From an uncultured Paracoccaceae bacterium (GTDB lineage Bacteria > Pseudomonadota > Alphaproteobacteria > Rhodobacterales > Rhodobacteraceae): DNA of 64,000 nucleotides. The stretch lies in assembly GCA_947494445.1 (NCBI GenBank), contig CANLVD010000001.1, positions 248,001 to 312,000 of the forward strand, given 5' to 3'. A program made the translations under genes and the position numbers. Under the pieces are notes generated by a model. That model was not told the DNA's origin, made no database searches, and was given only the letters and a program-made list of their open reading frames with translations. Of the stretch, positions 52,338 through 61,382 are shown one piece after another. Every line of letters starts with the position of its first letter. Within the stretch, counting starts at the first letter, position 1.

Positions 52338-53146
52338 TGCGGATGGTGTTGGGTGGCGGGATTGCCCTGATTTTTGCGCTTGCAGCGGTTCTGTCATTCT
52401 TCTGGACGCCGTTTGACGTGACCGTTTTCGACATCGCCAACAAGATCAAGACACCGACCGGGTTGCACCCGTTTGGCACCGACCATTTCGGGCGGGACAT
52501 TCTGTCGATGATCATGGTGGGCGCACGCATCTCGCTTGCGGTTGCGCTGGTTGCGGTGGGCATCGGCATGGGGCTGGGCGTGCCACTGGGCTTGTGGGCG
52601 GCGGCCCGGCGTGGCGGGTGGGTGGATGAACTGGTGATGCGGTTCAACGATCTTGTGTTTGCCTTCCCGTCCCTGCTGATCGCGGTGATGATCACGGCGA
52701 TTTTTGGCGCGAGCGCCTTCAACGCCATCCTGGCCATCGGCATTTTCAACATCCCGGTCTTTGCCCGTCTGTCGCGAGGCGCAGCGCTGAGCCTGTGGTC
52801 ACGGGAATTCATCCTGAGCGCCCGGGTGGCGGGCAAATCCTCGGCCCGGATCAGTTTCGAGCATATCCTGCCCAACATCGCCAACTTGCTGATCGTGCAG
52901 GGGACCATTCAATTCTCGCTGGGCATTCTGGCGGAGGCTGGGTTGAGCTACATCGGGCTCGGTGTGCAGCCGCCGACGCCAAGCTGGGGGCGGATGCTGG
53001 CCGACAGCCAGACGCTTGCCGCGCTGGCGCCGCATCTGGTGCTGTTTCCCGGATTTGCGATCATCCTGACCGTGTTGGGGCTGAACCTGATGGGCGATGG
53101 TCTGCGCGACATGCTGGATCCGCGCCTGAAGGGGATCCGGTCATGA
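52334..53146 (+). CDS. Peptide ABC transporter permease, DppC type
   Basis: The 270-residue protein has the DppC layout: N-terminal helix, HPFGTDHFGRDILSMIMVGARISL, and the EAA loop (REFILSARVAGKSSARISFEHILPN). With the previous gene it forms the heteromeric pore. Its stop overlaps the start of the ATPase gene (ATGA at 53143). Confidence 0.93.
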   Translation: MMRMVLGGGIALIFALAAVLSFFWTPFDVTVFDIANKIKTPTGLHPFGTDHFGRDILSMIMVGARISLAVALVAVGIGMGLGVPLGLWAAARRGGWVDELVMRFNDLVFAFPSLLIAVMITAIFGASAFNAILAIGIFNIPVFARLSRGAALSLWSREFILSARVAGKSSARISFEHILPNIANLLIVQGTIQFSLGILAEAGLSYIGLGVQPPTPSWGRMLADSQTLAALAPHLVLFPGFAIILTVLGLNLMGDGLRDMLDPRLKGIRS

Positions 53147-54723
53147 GCCTTCTGTCCGTGCGTGATCTGAAAGTGTCGATCGGTGCGATCGAGGTGCTGA
53201 AGGGACTGTCTTTTGATGTATCAGAAGGCAAGATCCTTGGATTGATCGGGGAAAGTGGCTCGGGCAAGTCGATGACGGCGCTGAGCCTGATGCAGTTGTT
53301 GCCCAAGGGGTCGCTTTGCGCTGGCGAGGCCCGCATTCAGGGGCAGAACCTGCTTGATCTGCCGGAACGGGTGCTGTGCGATCTGCGCGGGTCCGAGATC
53401 GGGATGGTCTTTCAGGAGCCGATGACCGCGCTCAACCCGTTGCAGACCATTGGTGATCAGGTCGCGGAATCGCTGGTGATGCATGAAGGCATGGGGTGGC
53501 GTGCAGCGCGGCTGGCGGCGCGTGAGGTGTTGCGCAAGGTCGAATTGCCTCCCGAGGCCTTTCCGCCCGAACGCTATCCTCATGAGTTATCAGGTGGTCA
53601 GCGCCAACGTGTGGTAATCGCGATTGCCATTGCCTGCGGACCGAAACTGTTGATTGCCGACGAGCCGACGACCGCGCTGGATGTGACAACGCAGGCGCAG
53701 ATACTCGACCTTCTGGCCCGGCTTGTGCGCGAAGAGGGCATGGGCCTGATCCTGATCAGTCACGATCTGGCGGTGGTGTCCAACATCGCCGATGACATTG
53801 CGATCATGCGGCATGGGGAGATCGTCGAGGCAGGTTGCACAAGCGATGTCTTTGCCAACATGCGCCACCCTTACACGCAACAACTGTTCGAAGCCTCCGC
53901 CCATCAGCCGCCTGAGGTGTCCTTGCCCGAACCGGAAGCGCTGTTGAAGGTGCGCGGCCTGACATGTGTCTACACCCGGCGGGGAAGCCTGTTTCAGAAA
54001 CCGGTGGAGACACGGGCCGTCAAAGATGTGAGCTTTGATCTGTTTGCAGGGGAAAGTCTGGGGCTGGTGGGTGAAAGCGGGTCGGGCAAGTCGACCCTGT
54101 CGCGGGCGATACTGGGGTTGCAACCGGTCCGGTCCGGTTCGATCACGCTGGCGGATCGCCCGATTGACGGGATGAAGACCCATCGCGACATCCGGGCCGA
54201 TCTGCAGGTGGTGTTTCAGGATCCCTACGGCAGTTTCAATCCACGCCACCGGGTGGAGCGGCTGGTGGCCGAGCCGTTCTGGCTGCTGGATGCAGCGCCT
54301 CAGGGGCAGGAGCGTCGGGACCGTGTGACTGAGGCGCTTGAGGCGGTTGGACTGAAGGCCGATGACGCGCAGCGCTTTCCGCACGAGTTTTCCGGCGGTC
54401 AGCGGCAGCGGATCGCGATTGCACGGGCCCTGATCATCCGGCCGAAGCTGATCATTCTCGACGAAGCCGTCTCTGCCCTTGATGTGTCGATCCGGGCACA
54501 AATTCTGGATTTGCTGGCTGATCTTCGCGGGCGGTTCGGCCTGTCCTATCTGTTCATCACCCATGATCTGCATGTGGTGCGCAGCGTCACCGACCGGGTG
54601 ATGGTGATGAAGGCGGGCCAGATCGTCGAGCAGGGTGAGACGGCAGATGTCTTTGCCAGCCCCGCGCATCCCTATACAACTGCGCTGATAGAGGCTGCAC
54701 CGGTGCTCAGGAGAACCGCATGA
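53143..54723 (+). CDS. Fused double ABC ATPase of the peptide transporter (DppD-DppF type)
   Basis: The 526-residue protein holds two complete ATPase domains. The first has Walker A GESGSGKS near residue 37, signature [16 protein letters not shown] and [18 protein letters not shown]. The second, from about residue 270, has [25 protein letters not shown] and [17 protein letters not shown]. Such single-chain forms are common (GsiA-like). The frame opens at 52795, but ATG 53143 follows the permease stop. It overlaps the aldehyde dehydrogenase start. Confidence 0.95.
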   Translation: MSLLSVRDLKVSIGAIEVLKGLSFDVSEGKILGLIGESGSGKSMTALSLMQLLPKGSLCAGEARIQGQNLLDLPERVLCDLRGSEIGMVFQEPMTALNPLQTIGDQVAESLVMHEGMGWRAARLAAREVLRKVELPPEAFPPERYPHELSGGQRQRVVIAIAIACGPKLLIADEPTTALDVTTQAQILDLLARLVREEGMGLILISHDLAVVSNIADDIAIMRHGEIVEAGCTSDVFANMRHPYTQQLFEASAHQPPEVSLPEPEALLKVRGLTCVYTRRGSLFQKPVETRAVKDVSFDLFAGESLGLVGESGSGKSTLSRAILGLQPVRSGSITLADRPIDGMKTHRDIRADLQVVFQDPYGSFNPRHRVERLVAEPFWLLDAAPQGQERRDRVTEALEAVGLKADDAQRFPHEFSGGQRQRIAIARALIIRPKLIILDEAVSALDVSIRAQILDLLADLRGRFGLSYLFITHDLHVVRSVTDRVMVMKAGQIVEQGETADVFASPAHPYTTALIEAAPVLRRTA

Positions 54724-56165
54724 CAGACAGGCTTTGGTTTGATCCGACCGAAATTCTGGTGGGAGGGGTGTGGCACCGAACTGCCGAGACGCTTGAGGTG
54801 GAAGACCCGTCAACCGGGGAGGTGTTTGCGGCCATTGCCCGTGGTGGGACGGGTGAGATTGACCAAGCAGTTGATGCGGCCGAGGCGGCATTGGCCGGGG
54901 ACTGGGGCGCAATGCCAGCTTTCGAGCGTGGCCGGGTTTTGGCGCGTCTGGGCAAGCTGGTGGAAGAGCAGATCGAACAGCTCGCCTGGCTTGAAGCGCG
55001 GGATGTGGGCAAACCGTTGAAACAGGCGCGTGCGGATGCCGTCGCGCTGGCCCGCTATCTTGAGTACTATGCCGGAGCTGCTGACAAGATCACCGGTGAG
55101 ACGATCCCGTTTCAGAACGGCTATACGGTCTACACCCTGCGTGAGCCCCATGGCGTGACCGGCCATATCATCCCGTGGAATTATCCGATGCAGATCCTTG
55201 GCCGTTCCGTCGGTGCGGCCCTTGCTATGGGCAATGCATGCATTCTGAAACCGGCGGAGGAGGCCTGTCTGACAGCCCTTGCCTTTGCACGGCTTGCGGC
55301 CGATGCGGGCTTGCCTGCCGGCGCGCTGAATGTGGTCACCGGACTGGGGGGGGAGGCAGGTGCGGCACTTGCCAGTCACCCGCGCGTACATCACATCTCG
55401 TTCACCGGGTCGGTGGGAGTGGGGTCTTTGATCCAGCAGGCAGCGGGCAAGAACATCGTGCCGGTGACGCTTGAGCTTGGCGGGAAGTCACCGCAACTGG
55501 TGTTTGAGGATGCCGATCTGGATGCGGCTTTGCCGCTGCTGGTGCGACCGGGTGTGCAAAATGCCGGTCAAACCTGTTCGGCCGCGTCTCGCATTCTGGT
55601 GCAACGCGGTATTTTCGATCAGGTGGTCGAAGGCATGGCGGCACAGTACCGAGACCTGCGGGTGGGGCCCGCGCTTGATGATCTGGAGGTCGGGCCTTTG
55701 ATTTCAGCCAGACAGAAATCCATCGTTGACGGGTTTTTGGCGCAGGCCCCGTCAGGCAGCATCATTGCGACGGGCCGGATCGATGATGCAGCCGCTGCTG
55801 GCGGTCATTATGTGGCACCCACCCTGATTGCCGGGATTGACCGCGATCATACGCTGGCACGGGATGAGATTTTCGGCCCTGTGCAGGTGGTTCTGCCGTT
55901 TGAGGATGAGGATGACGCGATCCGGCTGGCCAATGGGACTGATTATGGCCTCGTGGCTTCGGTCTGGACGCAGGACGGCGGGCGGCAGATGCGTCTGGCC
56001 AAAAGGTTGCGCGCCGGGCAGGTGTTCCTGAATGACTATGGTGCCGCGGGGGGTGTGGAATTGCCCTTTGGCGGTGTCGGCAAATCGGGGCATGGTCGGG
56101 AAAAGGGATTTGAGGCGCTGTACGGGTTCTCGACCCTGAAAACCGTGGCGGCAAAACATGGGTGA
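54720..56165 (+). CDS. NAD(P)-dependent aldehyde dehydrogenase
   Basis: The 481-residue protein has the ALDH motifs: PWNYPMQILGRSVGAALAMGN for cofactor, ELGGKSPQLVF with the base Glu, and the catalytic Cys286 in NAGQTCSAASRI. It would oxidise an aldehyde released from the imported compound. ATGA overlap (54720) with the transporter ATPase shows co-translation. Exact substrate is unknown. Confidence 0.93.
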   Translation: MTDRLWFDPTEILVGGVWHRTAETLEVEDPSTGEVFAAIARGGTGEIDQAVDAAEAALAGDWGAMPAFERGRVLARLGKLVEEQIEQLAWLEARDVGKPLKQARADAVALARYLEYYAGAADKITGETIPFQNGYTVYTLREPHGVTGHIIPWNYPMQILGRSVGAALAMGNACILKPAEEACLTALAFARLAADAGLPAGALNVVTGLGGEAGAALASHPRVHHISFTGSVGVGSLIQQAAGKNIVPVTLELGGKSPQLVFEDADLDAALPLLVRPGVQNAGQTCSAASRILVQRGIFDQVVEGMAAQYRDLRVGPALDDLEVGPLISARQKSIVDGFLAQAPSGSIIATGRIDDAAAAGGHYVAPTLIAGIDRDHTLARDEIFGPVQVVLPFEDEDDAIRLANGTDYGLVASVWTQDGGRQMRLAKRLRAGQVFLNDYGAAGGVELPFGGVGKSGHGREKGFEALYGFSTLKTVAAKHG

Positions 56166-56169
56166 TGGG

Positions 56170-56910
56170 ATGAAACTGGACGGCAAGACGGCGATTGTGA
56201 CGGGTGGTGCATCGGGATTTGGGGCTGGCATCGCACGCAGGTTTCTGGAGTGTGGTGCGAAGGTTCTGGTGGCTGATATCAACGCAGAGGGTGCGCAGGC
56301 TTTTGCCGAAGAGGTGGGCGCGCTTGCGGCTTCGGTGGATGTGTCCTCCAACGACAGTGTGGCGGCGTTGGCGGCAACGGCGGCTGATCTGCTGGGGCCG
56401 GTCGATATTTTCGTGAACAACGCAGGCATCACGCATCTGCCGACGGATATGGAAGAGGTCTCGGAAGACGCGTTTGACCGGGTGCTCGCGGTCAACGCCA
56501 AGTCGGTCTACCTGACTGCCCGGCATTTCGTGCCTGGCATGAAAGCGCGGCGGACAGGCGCGATCCTGAACATCGCCTCGACCGCCGGGGTCAGCCCGCG
56601 GCCGCGGTTGAACTGGTACAATGCCTCCAAGGGCTGGATGATCACTGCGACGCGGACCATGGCAGTGGAGCTTGCGCCCCATGGGGTGCGGGTCAATGCC
56701 CTGAACCCTGTTGCAGGGGAGACCCCGCTTCTGAAAAGTTTCATGGGTGAGGATACGCCCGAGATGCGTGCAAAGTTTCTGGCGACAATTCCGCTGGGGC
56801 GGTTTTCCCAGCCTGAGGATCTGGGAAACGCGGCGGCCTTCCTGTGCTCGGATGAGGCCAGCATGATCACGGGTGTCTGCATGGAGATCGACGGCGGACG
56901 GTGCATCTGA
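56170..56910 (+). CDS. Short-chain dehydrogenase/reductase (SDR)
   Basis: The 246-residue SDR has the cofactor motif TGGASGFGAG near residue 13-22, NNAGIT, catalytic Ser in NIASTAG and YNASK. It lies after the ALDH gene with overlap. The ATG at 56170 begins MKLDGKTAIVTGG, as usual; ATG 56158 is a close alternative that overlaps the ALDH stop. It is likely to reduce or oxidise an intermediate in the same pathway. Confidence 0.9.
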   Translation: MKLDGKTAIVTGGASGFGAGIARRFLECGAKVLVADINAEGAQAFAEEVGALAASVDVSSNDSVAALAATAADLLGPVDIFVNNAGITHLPTDMEEVSEDAFDRVLAVNAKSVYLTARHFVPGMKARRTGAILNIASTAGVSPRPRLNWYNASKGWMITATRTMAVELAPHGVRVNALNPVAGETPLLKSFMGEDTPEMRAKFLATIPLGRFSQPEDLGNAAAFLCSDEASMITGVCMEIDGGRCI

Positions 56911-56911
56911 G

Positions 56912-57928
56912 ATGCGGACTGCTGCCACAGGACCTTTGAATCTGATCACGGATGTGCCCGGCATTCTGGTGGGCAATGCGCAGGATGCCGGGCTGAAATC
57001 GGGCGTGACCTGCCTGAGTGCAGATGCGCCTTTTGTGGCGGGTGTGGACATTCGCGGGGGTGCGCCCGGCACGCGGGAAACCGATCTGCTGGATCCCGAA
57101 CGGACGGTGGCAGAGGTTGATGCGCTGGTCCTGTCGGGGGGCAGCGCCTTTGGTCTGGACGCGGCATCCGGAGTTGTGGACGGCCTGCACAAGGATGGTC
57201 GCGGATTTGCCGTGGGCGATGTGCGGGTTCCGATCGTGCCCGGCGCCATTCTGTTCGATCTGCTTAACGGGGGAGACAAGGCCTGGGGGGCGAACCCTTA
57301 CCGCGCGCTTGGGTTGGCGGCTTATCAGGAGCGGTCGGCGTCATTCGATCTGGGCAGCTGCGGGGCCGGAACGGGGGCCGTGACCGCGCGCCACAAGGGC
57401 GGGCTTGGATCGGCGTCGTTCACATTGTCCAGCGGGGCGGTCGTTGGCGCGCTGGTGGCGGTCAATGCGGTTGGTGACGTGGGCCCCTCAGATGAGCAAG
57501 CGTTCTGGGCGGGAAGCTGGGAACAGGGTGCGGAATTTGGTGGTTTCGGCCCTGTCGGGCATCAGGCACAGGTAATGGATATATCTGACACCAAGCTGGC
57601 GGCATTGGCGTCCGAGCGCGCAAACACGACCATCGGGATAGTGGCCACGGATGTTGCGCTCGACAAGGCCGGGTGCAAGCGTCTTGCGGTTGCGGGACAG
57701 GACGGGTTTGCGCTGGCCATTCAACCGGCACACACGGCTTTTGACGGTGATCTTGTTTTCGGCGTGTCGACCGGGCGGCGCAAGCCCGCCGATCTGGCCG
57801 AGCAGATCGAGCTGTCCCATCTTGCCACTCTCGTGATGGCGCGTGCCATTGCCCGCGCAGTGTTTGAGGCAACACCGTCAACTGGCGATCTGGTACCCTG
57901 CTGGTCTCAGGCAACCGGCGCTGGCTGA
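56912..57928 (+). CDS. P1 family peptidase (DmpA/BapA-like aminopeptidase)
   Basis: The 338-residue protein belongs to the self-cleaving Ntn-fold P1 group: ITDVPGILVGNAQD, TCLSADAPFVAGVDIRGGAPGT, LVLSGGSAFGLDAASGV, and SSGAVVGALVAVNAVGDV in which a Ser is the likely autocleavage nucleophile. Relatives release N-terminal residues, including beta-amino acids. It starts one base after the SDR stop and ends the operon; fliM converges eight bases downstream. Together with the M20 hydrolase it points to peptide/amide catabolism. Confidence 0.88.
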   Translation: MRTAATGPLNLITDVPGILVGNAQDAGLKSGVTCLSADAPFVAGVDIRGGAPGTRETDLLDPERTVAEVDALVLSGGSAFGLDAASGVVDGLHKDGRGFAVGDVRVPIVPGAILFDLLNGGDKAWGANPYRALGLAAYQERSASFDLGSCGAGTGAVTARHKGGLGSASFTLSSGAVVGALVAVNAVGDVGPSDEQAFWAGSWEQGAEFGGFGPVGHQAQVMDISDTKLAALASERANTTIGIVATDVALDKAGCKRLAVAGQDGFALAIQPAHTAFDGDLVFGVSTGRRKPADLAEQIELSHLATLVMARAIARAVFEATPSTGDLVPCWSQATGAG

Positions 57929-57935
57929 TCTCGTA

Positions 57936-58940
57936 TCATCCGGGTGGTGGCAGCGGTTGGGTCTTTTTTGCGTTTCGCTCGATCGGTTTGTTGTAGATTG
58001 ATTTTTGCAGATAGGTCACGACCAATGGATTTGGTGCGTCCTTCAGCTTGACCACTTTCATGTCTTCGAACCCGCCCAGACGGGCCTTGCACAGAGAGTA
58101 TTCTTCAGGGGCACCCAGGCCGATCACCAGATCAACACCGAGCGGCGTTTCCGCCGTGATCGGCAAAATGTCCCCTTCTTTCATGCGTTCGATCGTGGCC
58201 AATGGCATTTTCAGGCGGTTCAGAACTGCGGTCAGCGGCATTGACGCGCCCGAGACGGAGTCGCGCATATGCTGGTGCCAATGGTCCCGGGCGATGTAGA
58301 GCATAGTGTCTTCTGCTGCCATTGTGGCCGCGCGGAACACATCTAGCACCGAGAGCGGCAGCACAAAATCAAAGTCGCCGCTGCGTGCAGCCTCGCCAAT
58401 GTCCAGACTGACCGAAAGTTGCAGCACATCGGCGGTCTTGGGGGCGATGCGGACAGTTGTGATGTCCTGTTTGTGTCCGGCCACGATCAACCGTTCATCG
58501 ACGGGCACGCCAAGGCTTTCTTCCACCGCTTTGATGAACGACGTCAGGACCACATCGAAAAAATCCATGCACAACGTCACATCGATGCCCGTGAAACTGC
58601 GGGTGGTCGGCATCGCGGGCTGGGTCGGATCGCCGCCCATGCGCATGTCGATGATGTGGTAAACGAGATCAGAACTGACATTGACCAACGCCATATGTTC
58701 AGAGCTTTCCACCTCGACGATGCCAAGCATGGCCGGCACCGGGATGTTCTCGCTGACCGTAGACATCTTGGTGATGTCGCAATCGAGGATCAGCGCGCCG
58801 ATGTTGGTTTTCAGCAGGGGCCGCAGGGCATCTTCGAGAAGGCGGCCGAAATTCTCTCCGATCAGGTCAATCTCGGGCAAGGGAGAGCGACCAACCCGCT
58901 GGTTGCTCAACTTGCGTTCAAGGACTGCACTGTCGGCCAT
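57936..58940 (-). CDS. fliM: Flagellar motor switch protein FliM, divergent
   Basis: The 334-residue protein has the FliM middle domain (DLIGENFGRLLEDALRPLL, HMALVNVSSDLVYHIIDMRMGG) and a C-terminal SpoA domain (EGDILPITAETPLGVDLVIG). The N-terminal CheY-binding LSQxEIDALL peptide is not present; the protein starts MADSAVLERKLSNQRVG. FliM forms the C-ring that reverses the motor. AGGAGA lies upstream of the ATG. Divergent from motB across a 186-base gap. Confidence 0.85.
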   Translation of the reverse strand: MADSAVLERKLSNQRVGRSPLPEIDLIGENFGRLLEDALRPLLKTNIGALILDCDITKMSTVSENIPVPAMLGIVEVESSEHMALVNVSSDLVYHIIDMRMGGDPTQPAMPTTRSFTGIDVTLCMDFFDVVLTSFIKAVEESLGVPVDERLIVAGHKQDITTVRIAPKTADVLQLSVSLDIGEAARSGDFDFVLPLSVLDVFRAATMAAEDTMLYIARDHWHQHMRDSVSGASMPLTAVLNRLKMPLATIERMKEGDILPITAETPLGVDLVIGLGAPEEYSLCKARLGGFEDMKVVKLKDAPNPLVVTYLQKSIYNKPIERNAKKTQPLPPPG

Positions 58941-59065
58941 TCAGAATCTCCTGCTCGATCAGGTCGGGTCTATCGTGAATATGGTTGCCTATGTCTTAAA
59001 CCCCGCGAGATCGAATTGATTTGACCTATTTTCTTCGGATCTCAGACGGTTGCGGGGGTCTCGCG

Positions 59066-59081
59066 GTAACCCCTTGCTAAC
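59066..59081. promoter_or_regulatory. Possible CtrA-like site between fliM and motB
   Basis: GTAA-CCCCTTG-CTAAC resembles TTAA-N7-TTAAC with correct spacing but one mismatch in each half. CtrA control of flagellar genes is established in Rhodobacterales; the site is 46 bases before motB. Confidence 0.3.
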
Positions 59082-59126
59082 CGTTGCGCTGCCAGACAGG
59101 GCGCGGGTTAAGAAGAGGGTGTTGCT

Positions 59127-59966
59127 ATGTCCGAGGAAAGTTCGGGGACGATAATCATCAAGCGCAAGAAGGTGGTCGCAGGAGAAGGCCATCATGGTGG
59201 TGCGTGGAAGGTGGCCTACGCGGATTTCGTGACCGCGATGATGGCGTTCTTCCTGCTGATGTGGCTGTTGAATGCAACTACGGAAGAGCAACGAAAAGGT
59301 CTTGCGGATTACTTCAAGCCGTCGATCCCGATCCACCGGACCTCAGGCGGGGGCGATGGACCAATGGCAGGCGACAGCATATTTGCGGAGTTGAAGATGG
59401 CGCAGAACGGCACCGGTGCCACGCGTGAAAACCCCAGTTCCGAGGATAAGGCGCGCGGTTTGACCGGTTCGTCCGAGGAAAAGGAAGACACGCCCGAACT
59501 CGTTGAAATACAGGACTTGCTGGAGGCAAATTCCGGCGAAAGCGAGATGGCCGACGATCTGTTGCAGCACATTCGCACGCGCGTCACGGATGAGGGTCTG
59601 GTGATCGAATTGTTCGAGCGCCCCGACAATCCGCTCTGGGTCGGTGACACGGCGACGGCCACACCTAAACTCAACCTGATGCTCGATACCATTGCCGAGG
59701 TGATCGGTACGGTGGAAAACCAGGTTGCTGTGCGCGGCCATCTCCGGTCCACGCCGCTTCAGTCAGGGAATTACGACGGTTGGGATCTGTCCACCGACCG
59801 CTCCCTTGATGCGCGCACACGACTGGCGCGGGCAGGGCTTGAGCCGCAGCAGTTTCAACAGGTTGGCGGCAAGTCCGACCGTGTTCCGGTGTGGGAGGAT
59901 GCCTTTGATATCCGCAACACTCGGATCGAGATCATCCTGCTTCGGGACAATTCCGGTAAGAATTGA
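59127..59966 (+). CDS. motB: Flagellar motor stator protein MotB
   Basis: The 279-residue protein has an N-terminal positively charged tract, a single membrane helix with the proton-channel Asp33 in YADFVTAMMAFFLLMWLLNA, and a C-terminal OmpA-like peptidoglycan-binding domain (VRGHLRSTP, DLSTDRSLDARTRLARAGL). It forms the stator with MotA, which is not encoded next to it. ATG 59127 is preceded by AGAGGGTG. 91 bases to flgE. Confidence 0.93.
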   Translation: MSEESSGTIIIKRKKVVAGEGHHGGAWKVAYADFVTAMMAFFLLMWLLNATTEEQRKGLADYFKPSIPIHRTSGGGDGPMAGDSIFAELKMAQNGTGATRENPSSEDKARGLTGSSEEKEDTPELVEIQDLLEANSGESEMADDLLQHIRTRVTDEGLVIELFERPDNPLWVGDTATATPKLNLMLDTIAEVIGTVENQVAVRGHLRSTPLQSGNYDGWDLSTDRSLDARTRLARAGLEPQQFQQVGGKSDRVPVWEDAFDIRNTRIEIILLRDNSGKN

Positions 59967-60057
59967 AGCGGATTTTAACATTAGCGGCTTCTTAAGTATC
60001 CGGGGCCAGTACTGGTGAGGAACAGAAGTCTGAAACCCCCGAAGGGAAGACACATAC

Positions 60058-61359
60058 ATGAGCATTTCATCCTCTCTCAACGCCGGTGTCGCCGGATTGA
60101 ACGTGAATTCCAGCAAACTCGCGACGATCTCCGATAATATCGCGAATTCAGGCACTTACGGATATAAAAGGGCGGACGCGGATTTCTCGTCTCTGGTGCT
60201 GACACAACGGCAGGGGTCTTACGCCGCGGGTGGTGTCAGGGTTACGTCATATCGACAGGTCGAATCGCAAGGCACGTTGGTGTCGACCGCCAATGCCACC
60301 GATGTTGCGGTGGGTGGTCGTGGCATGTTGCCGGTTACCAGCATCGAGTCCGTCGACAGTGATGATGGTTCACTGCCCCTCATGCTGACGTCAACCGGAT
60401 CCTTCGATCCCGATTCCAACGGGTATCTCGTGACCAAAAGCGGACTGGCCCTGATGGGGTGGCCAGCGGATGCTGACGGCACGATCCCGACCCAGCCGCG
60501 CGACAGTGCCGCTGGTCTTGAGCCGATTGTCGTCAACCGCAATCAATTCGCTGCCAGCCCCACGACGGAAATGGCCATTGGTGCCAACCTTCCGGCCGAA
60601 GCAACGCAGGCAGGGGCTGCCGGGACACCGCAGGAAATTTCGGTCGAGTACTTTGACAACACCGGCGCATCCCACACGATTATCGCGACCTTCACCCCCG
60701 TCATTCCTTTGACCGGTCAGTCGAACACATGGGCATTGGAAGTGACCGATTCCGCTCAGGCTGGCGCAGTTATCGGTCAGTTTGATGTGATTTTCGATGC
60801 AACAACCGCCCTTGGTGGAAGTGTTTTTGACGTCAATCCGACAGGGCTTGGCAGCTATTCGGACACCACAGGGGCCTTGACGGTCGGGGCAGCACGCGGA
60901 CCGATTGAGATCACTGTCGGATCTCCAGGATCATCGTCATTTCTGACCCAGCTTTCGGCTGAGTTTGCCCCGGTTGCGATCACCAAGAACGGCGCTCCTG
61001 TCGGCAATCTTGATGGGGTCGAGATCGACAAGAACGGATACGTCATTGCCACTTATGACACAGGTTTCACACGCAGGATCTACCAGATCCCGCTGGTCGA
61101 TGTGCCCAACCTGAACGGCTTGAACGCGCTCGACAATCAGGCGTTCACGGTCTCTTCTGAAAGTGGCGCTCTCTATCTTTGGGATGCAGGCGATGGCCCT
61201 ACCGGTTCTGTTGAAGGCTATAGCCGTGAGGAGAGTACTACGGACATTGCCGCTGAACTTACGTCACTGATCCAGACACAACGTGCCTATTCCTCCAACG
61301 CCAAAATCATCCAGACGGTGGATGAGATGTTGCAGGAAACGACGAATATCAAGCGTTAA
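60058..61359 (+). CDS. flgE: Flagellar hook protein FlgE
   Basis: The 433-residue protein starts MSISSSLNAGVAGLNVNSSK and has the conserved flagellar rod/hook N-terminus (LATISDNIANSGTYGYKRAD) and C-terminus (ELTSLIQTQRAYSSNAKIIQTVDEML) that make the coiled-coil D0 domain. The middle ~300 residues form variable surface domains. It is exported through the flagellar type III system. GGGAAG precedes the start. Confidence 0.95.
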   Translation: MSISSSLNAGVAGLNVNSSKLATISDNIANSGTYGYKRADADFSSLVLTQRQGSYAAGGVRVTSYRQVESQGTLVSTANATDVAVGGRGMLPVTSIESVDSDDGSLPLMLTSTGSFDPDSNGYLVTKSGLALMGWPADADGTIPTQPRDSAAGLEPIVVNRNQFAASPTTEMAIGANLPAEATQAGAAGTPQEISVEYFDNTGASHTIIATFTPVIPLTGQSNTWALEVTDSAQAGAVIGQFDVIFDATTALGGSVFDVNPTGLGSYSDTTGALTVGAARGPIEITVGSPGSSSFLTQLSAEFAPVAITKNGAPVGNLDGVEIDKNGYVIATYDTGFTRRIYQIPLVDVPNLNGLNALDNQAFTVSSESGALYLWDAGDGPTGSVEGYSREESTTDIAAELTSLIQTQRAYSSNAKIIQTVDEMLQETTNIKR

Positions 61360-61382
61360 CCTAGGAGTTTGGAGGGCTTTCC

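Noticed and set aside
53590-54912. 440-codon open frame on the minus strand
   Set aside because: It is antisense to the double ATPase, with Pro/Arg/His-rich composition and no domain.
55762-57279. 505-codon open frame on the minus strand
   Set aside because: It spans the antisense of three real genes (ALDH, SDR, P1 peptidase), which is not plausible for one protein.
59974-59995. CtrA site before flgE (two TTAA words)
   Set aside because: The two TTAA words are about 13 bases apart instead of 7, so they do not match the site.
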